Assembly (NCBI GenBank): GCA_900547725.1
Contig: URHR01000078.1
Coordinates: forward strand, 1-7,971
DNA: 7,971 nt
DNA from: an uncultured Eubacteriales bacterium
GTDB taxonomy: Bacteria > Bacillota > Clostridia > Oscillospirales > CAG-272
Direction: 5' to 3'
Position numbers and translations under genes: made by a program
Shown here: positions 6,471 through 7,971 of the stretch, one piece after another
How positions within the stretch are numbered: the first letter of the stretch is position 1
How the letters are laid out: every line of letters begins with the position of its first letter
Notes under the pieces: generated by a model
The model's input: the letters and a program-made list of their open reading frames with translations, nothing else
What the model was told of the DNA's origin: nothing
Databases searched by the model: none

Positions 6471-6499
6471 ATTATAGCACAGCCCCACCGCAATTGCAA
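6471..6499 (-). promoter_or_regulatory. Sigma-A promoter of the binding-protein operon
   Basis: Minus strand: -35 TTGCAA (6494-6499), a 17-base spacer, and a perfect -10 TATAAT (6471-6476) preceded by TGC, an extended -10. Transcription should start near 6464, giving a leader of about 50 bases before the ATG at 6415. The weak -35 and strong extended -10 fit a regulated promoter. Confidence 0.8.
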
Positions 6500-6504
6500 T
6501 TGCG
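6489..6504. promoter_or_regulatory. 16-bp perfect palindrome over the -35 box, candidate operator
   Basis: CGCAATTGCAATTGCG is its own reverse complement and is centred on the -35 hexamer TTGCAA. A dimeric repressor bound here would block RNA polymerase. Such symmetry suits LacI- or GntR-type regulators better than AraC-type ones, which usually bind direct repeats, so the regulator may not be the neighbouring gene. The role is inferred from position and symmetry only. Confidence 0.55.
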
Positions 6505-6601
6505 AAAAAACAGGCATTCTGTATCCTTCTCTTTATATTTTTTTAAAAATCCGTCGCAATGCCCAATTTCGGGTGTCTTTTTTGTGCATTCAGAACAAAT
6601 C

Positions 6602-6620
6602 AAAGCAGGAAAAAGCAGGA
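6602..6620. repeat. Short direct repeat with 10-bp period
   Basis: AAAGCAGGA occurs at 6602-6610 and 6612-6620, one helical turn apart, with related AAAGCAG copies near 6665 and 6677. It lies about 105-120 bases upstream of the -35 box. AraC-family monomers contact two half-sites one turn apart, so this is a possible binding site, but the motif is short and A-rich. Confidence 0.3.
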
Positions 6621-6672
6621 AACTGACGCACCGTGCCAATGAAAGCCCATCGGTTTGCCCCGTGAAAGCAGC

Positions 6673-6708
6673 AAAAAAGCAGGTTGTAAGCCCCCTGTTC
6701 GGCTTACA
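6673..6708 (-). terminator. Candidate intrinsic terminator downstream of the AraC gene
   Basis: Read leftward, TGTAAGCC (6701-6708) pairs with GGCTTACA (6685-6692) over an 8-base loop, and six Ts follow (6673-6678) after a 6-base gap. The distance to the T run weakens the call. It lies about 220 bases past the AraC stop and before the next promoter, a sensible place for a terminator. Confidence 0.45.
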
Positions 6709-6779
6709 GCCCGCTGAATGTTTGAAATTTTATAAACTGCCGGGAAAACGCCATCCCTCACATCGATCTGCGCCAACTT

Positions 6780-6822
6780 GGGGGATAAATATACCCTTTT
6801 CGGCGGTATCAATTTATCCCCC
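6780..6822. repeat. Strong hairpin at the start of repeat copy D
   Basis: GGGGGATAAAT (6780-6790) pairs perfectly with ATTTATCCCCC (6812-6822). After a two-base bulge, ATACC (6791-6795) pairs with GGTAT (6805-6809), closing a 9-base loop. The right arm is the beginning of repeat copy D. No T run follows on either strand. Compare the weaker hairpin at the same place in copy A (1532-1573). Confidence 0.65.
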
Positions 6823-6904
6823 CTCATCAGTCGCTTACGCGACAGCTTCCACCCCAAGGGGAAGCCTTCTTGCAAGAGTCTTTTCCCACTACACGACAAG
6901 GCGA
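6811..6904 (+). repeat. Palindromic intergenic repeat, copy D, with distal module
   Basis: Core 6811-6868 matches copy A, including the AATTTAT leader, with one extra A (6851) in the second stem. The GTCGC/GCGAC hairpin is intact. The distal module CACTACACGACAAGGCGA (6887-6904) follows, 18 of 18 identical to the module beside copy C. The copy lies 27 bases beyond the AraC stop codon. Confidence 0.85.
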
Positions 6905-6930
6905 TGAGCGGGAACAATATTGCCCGCCCT

Positions 6931-7794
6931 CTACTCCTTCCTGCGGTCGCGGTAGCGACCGGGGGACATACCGGTGTAACGCTTGAAGAACTGCACAAAG
7001 TAGCTGTCCCCCGTGAATCCGCACGCCTGCGCAACCTCCTTGACCTCCATGCCGCGCTCCAACATATCCTTTGCGCGCTGAAGGCGCAACTCGCAGATCA
7101 TGCGCTTCAGCGGGACGCCCGTCAGACGGTGGAAATCGTAGGAAAGCTTGCCCGCGCTGACATAGAAACGATCCGCCAGCTCCGCCACACCGATATCCCG
7201 CCCCGCATCCACCGCCTCGATGATGCACTTGGAAACGTCGGTGATGTACAGATCCCCTTCCGACCCCGCGCTGAACTTCTGCGCGCCCCGTTCGCCGCAC
7301 AGGTCGGCAAGACGGTTCACCACCGCAAGCAGCAGACCGTACAGCACGGGCGGGTTCTTGCCGCTGTCACGTGTTGCCACATAAATTTCCCGCATTTCCG
7401 CCAATTTCGGTTCGAAATAAGCAACCTCCCGAGCCTCAAGCGGAACTACCACCAGATTGTTCTCCAACAGCGGTTCCATATTCAGAAGCGCGGGCGGCAT
7501 CATGTCCACCACGCTTTGCAGAAAATAAAGATCGTAGCCGCAAAACGGCAACGTCTCGCAGTCCAGCCGTACCGTGCAATGGTAGACACCGCGGTTGACG
7601 AACATGGCGCACGCCCCCTCGCCCTCGTAGAGCTTTTGCGGCGCAAAAATGCGATACCGCCCGGAGGTCACCAGAAAGACCTCATACCCGTTGTGAAAAT
7701 GCATATTCGGCGGGTAGGTTTTCCGATGCTCCTGCCGTTTCCCGACCGTGATGGGCAGTTTGAAACTGCGCACCGCCTCATATCCGTATTGCAT
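6931..7794 (-). CDS. AraC-family transcriptional regulator with N-terminal cupin domain
   Basis: 287 residues, the usual length for the two-domain type. The N-terminal half is a cupin-like ligand-binding domain: residues 31-50 (MHFHNGYEVFLVTSGRYRIF) carry the typical His-x-His and Glu pattern. The C-terminal half (about 188-286) has the two helix-turn-helix motifs: residues 201-222 (VAELADRFYVSAGKLSYDFHR) and 249-272 (MEVKEVAQACGFTGDSYFVQFF), followed by the family signature KRYTGMSPGRYR. A purine-rich ribosome site, GAGGAGGGGAG (7803-7813), precedes the start. Members of this type usually activate carbohydrate uptake or breakdown genes after binding a sugar. The adjacent binding-protein operon in the same orientation is the natural candidate target, but the ligand and target are inferred. 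It has its own consensus promoter. Confidence 0.95.
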   Translation of the reverse strand: MQYGYEAVRSFKLPITVGKRQEHRKTYPPNMHFHNGYEVFLVTSGRYRIFAPQKLYEGEGACAMFVNRGVYHCTVRLDCETLPFCGYDLYFLQSVVDMMPPALLNMEPLLENNLVVVPLEAREVAYFEPKLAEMREIYVATRDSGKNPPVLYGLLLAVVNRLADLCGERGAQKFSAGSEGDLYITDVSKCIIEAVDAGRDIGVAELADRFYVSAGKLSYDFHRLTGVPLKRMICELRLQRAKDMLERGMEVKEVAQACGFTGDSYFVQFFKRYTGMSPGRYRDRRKE

Positions 7795-7844
7795 TCCGCC
7801 GTCTCCCCTCCTCTCCCGCGCATCTTTCCGCTCTTTCTGCTTCC

Positions 7845-7873
7845 ATTATACAGGATCTCCCCCGATTTGTCAA
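7845..7873 (-). promoter_or_regulatory. Perfect consensus sigma-A promoter of the AraC gene
   Basis: Minus strand: TTGACA (7868-7873), exactly 17 bases, TATAAT (7845-7850). Both hexamers match the consensus without a mismatch. Transcription should begin near 7838, giving a leader of about 44 bases before the ATG at 7794. Confidence 0.9.
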
Positions 7874-7946
7874 CCCTCATTTCCGCATCCGCCGCTGCAT
7901 CCTCCCAAACCAACAAAAAAACTTCCCCCATGACCCCGCCACTCAC

Positions 7947-7970
7947 AAAAAGCGAAACAAATCTTCGCTT
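7947..7970 (-). terminator. Possible terminator of a gene beyond the right edge
   Basis: On the minus strand AAGCGAA (7964-7970) pairs with TTCGCTT (7950-7956) across a 7-base loop and runs into Ts (7947-7951). The stem is short and only moderately GC-rich. It would end transcription from a leftward gene outside the window. The window edge prevents a better test. Confidence 0.4.
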
Positions 7971-7971
7971 C

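Larger units (their letters stand above)
6416..6930. other. 515-base intergenic region between the AraC and binding-protein genes
   Basis: Holds no convincing gene. From right to left: a small hairpin GCGGG/CCCGC (6908-6927) just after the AraC stop; the 18-base distal module (6887-6904); repeat copy D (6811-6868) with its hairpin; a candidate terminator (6673-6708); a 10-bp-period direct repeat (6602-6620); an AT-rich stretch (about 6505-6560); then the promoter, palindrome and leader of the binding-protein operon. Open frames across it are products of the repeat and of base composition. Confidence 0.7.

Noticed and set aside
5633..6907. 424-codon plus-strand open frame
   Set aside because: It is antisense to the binding-protein gene, then crosses a promoter and repeat copy D. 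No recognisable protein.
6600..7034. Minus-strand 144-codon frame overlapping the AraC gene end
   Set aside because: It starts inside the AraC gene in another frame and continues into intergenic repeat DNA. No ribosome site or domain.
7668..7946. Minus-strand 92-codon frame at the right edge
   Set aside because: It overlaps the consensus promoter and the 5' part of the AraC gene in a different frame. No domain.

Overview
The window reads as chromosome from a Gram-positive, Clostridia-like (Bacillota) bacterium, most like an uncultured gut Oscillospirales or relative. This rests on lipoprotein and Sec signals, strong GGAGG ribosome sites, an AraC regulator with a cupin half, solute-binding and GLUG/beta-helix surface proteins, moderate GC (judged by eye), and GC-rich palindromic intergenic repeats of a kind I associate with this group. 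The taxonomic call is inference; there is no rRNA or marker gene here.

Every gene I can support lies on the minus strand and is read right to left. From the right edge: a possible terminator of an off-window gene (about 7947-7970), a perfect consensus sigma-A promoter (7845-7873), an AraC-family regulator (6931-7794), a 515-base intergenic region (6416-6930) with one palindromic repeat copy and a candidate terminator, and a second strong promoter with a 16-bp perfect palindrome over its -35 box (6471-6504). That promoter drives a lipid-anchored solute-binding protein (4835-6415), a large secreted beta-helix protein (2173-4794) and a 46-residue peptide (2019-2159) whose ribosome site directly abuts the stop codon before it. 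Two strong hairpins follow (1936-2013), then a repeat-rich spacer with three palindromic repeat copies (1566-1925), and finally a lipoprotein with two duplicated N-terminal domains and a metallo-beta-lactamase-type C-terminus cut by the left edge (1-1490).

Putting it together: the AraC protein probably senses a small ligand, plausibly a sugar, and is a candidate controller of the adjacent binding-protein operon. Two features are unusual. The binding-protein gene is followed by a cell-surface protein and a short peptide rather than ABC permease genes. The repeat family has a modular two-to-three-hairpin design, including a 53-bp inverted pair with only one mismatch. The best candidates for something undescribed are the binding protein/beta-helix protein/peptide operon and the repeat family.
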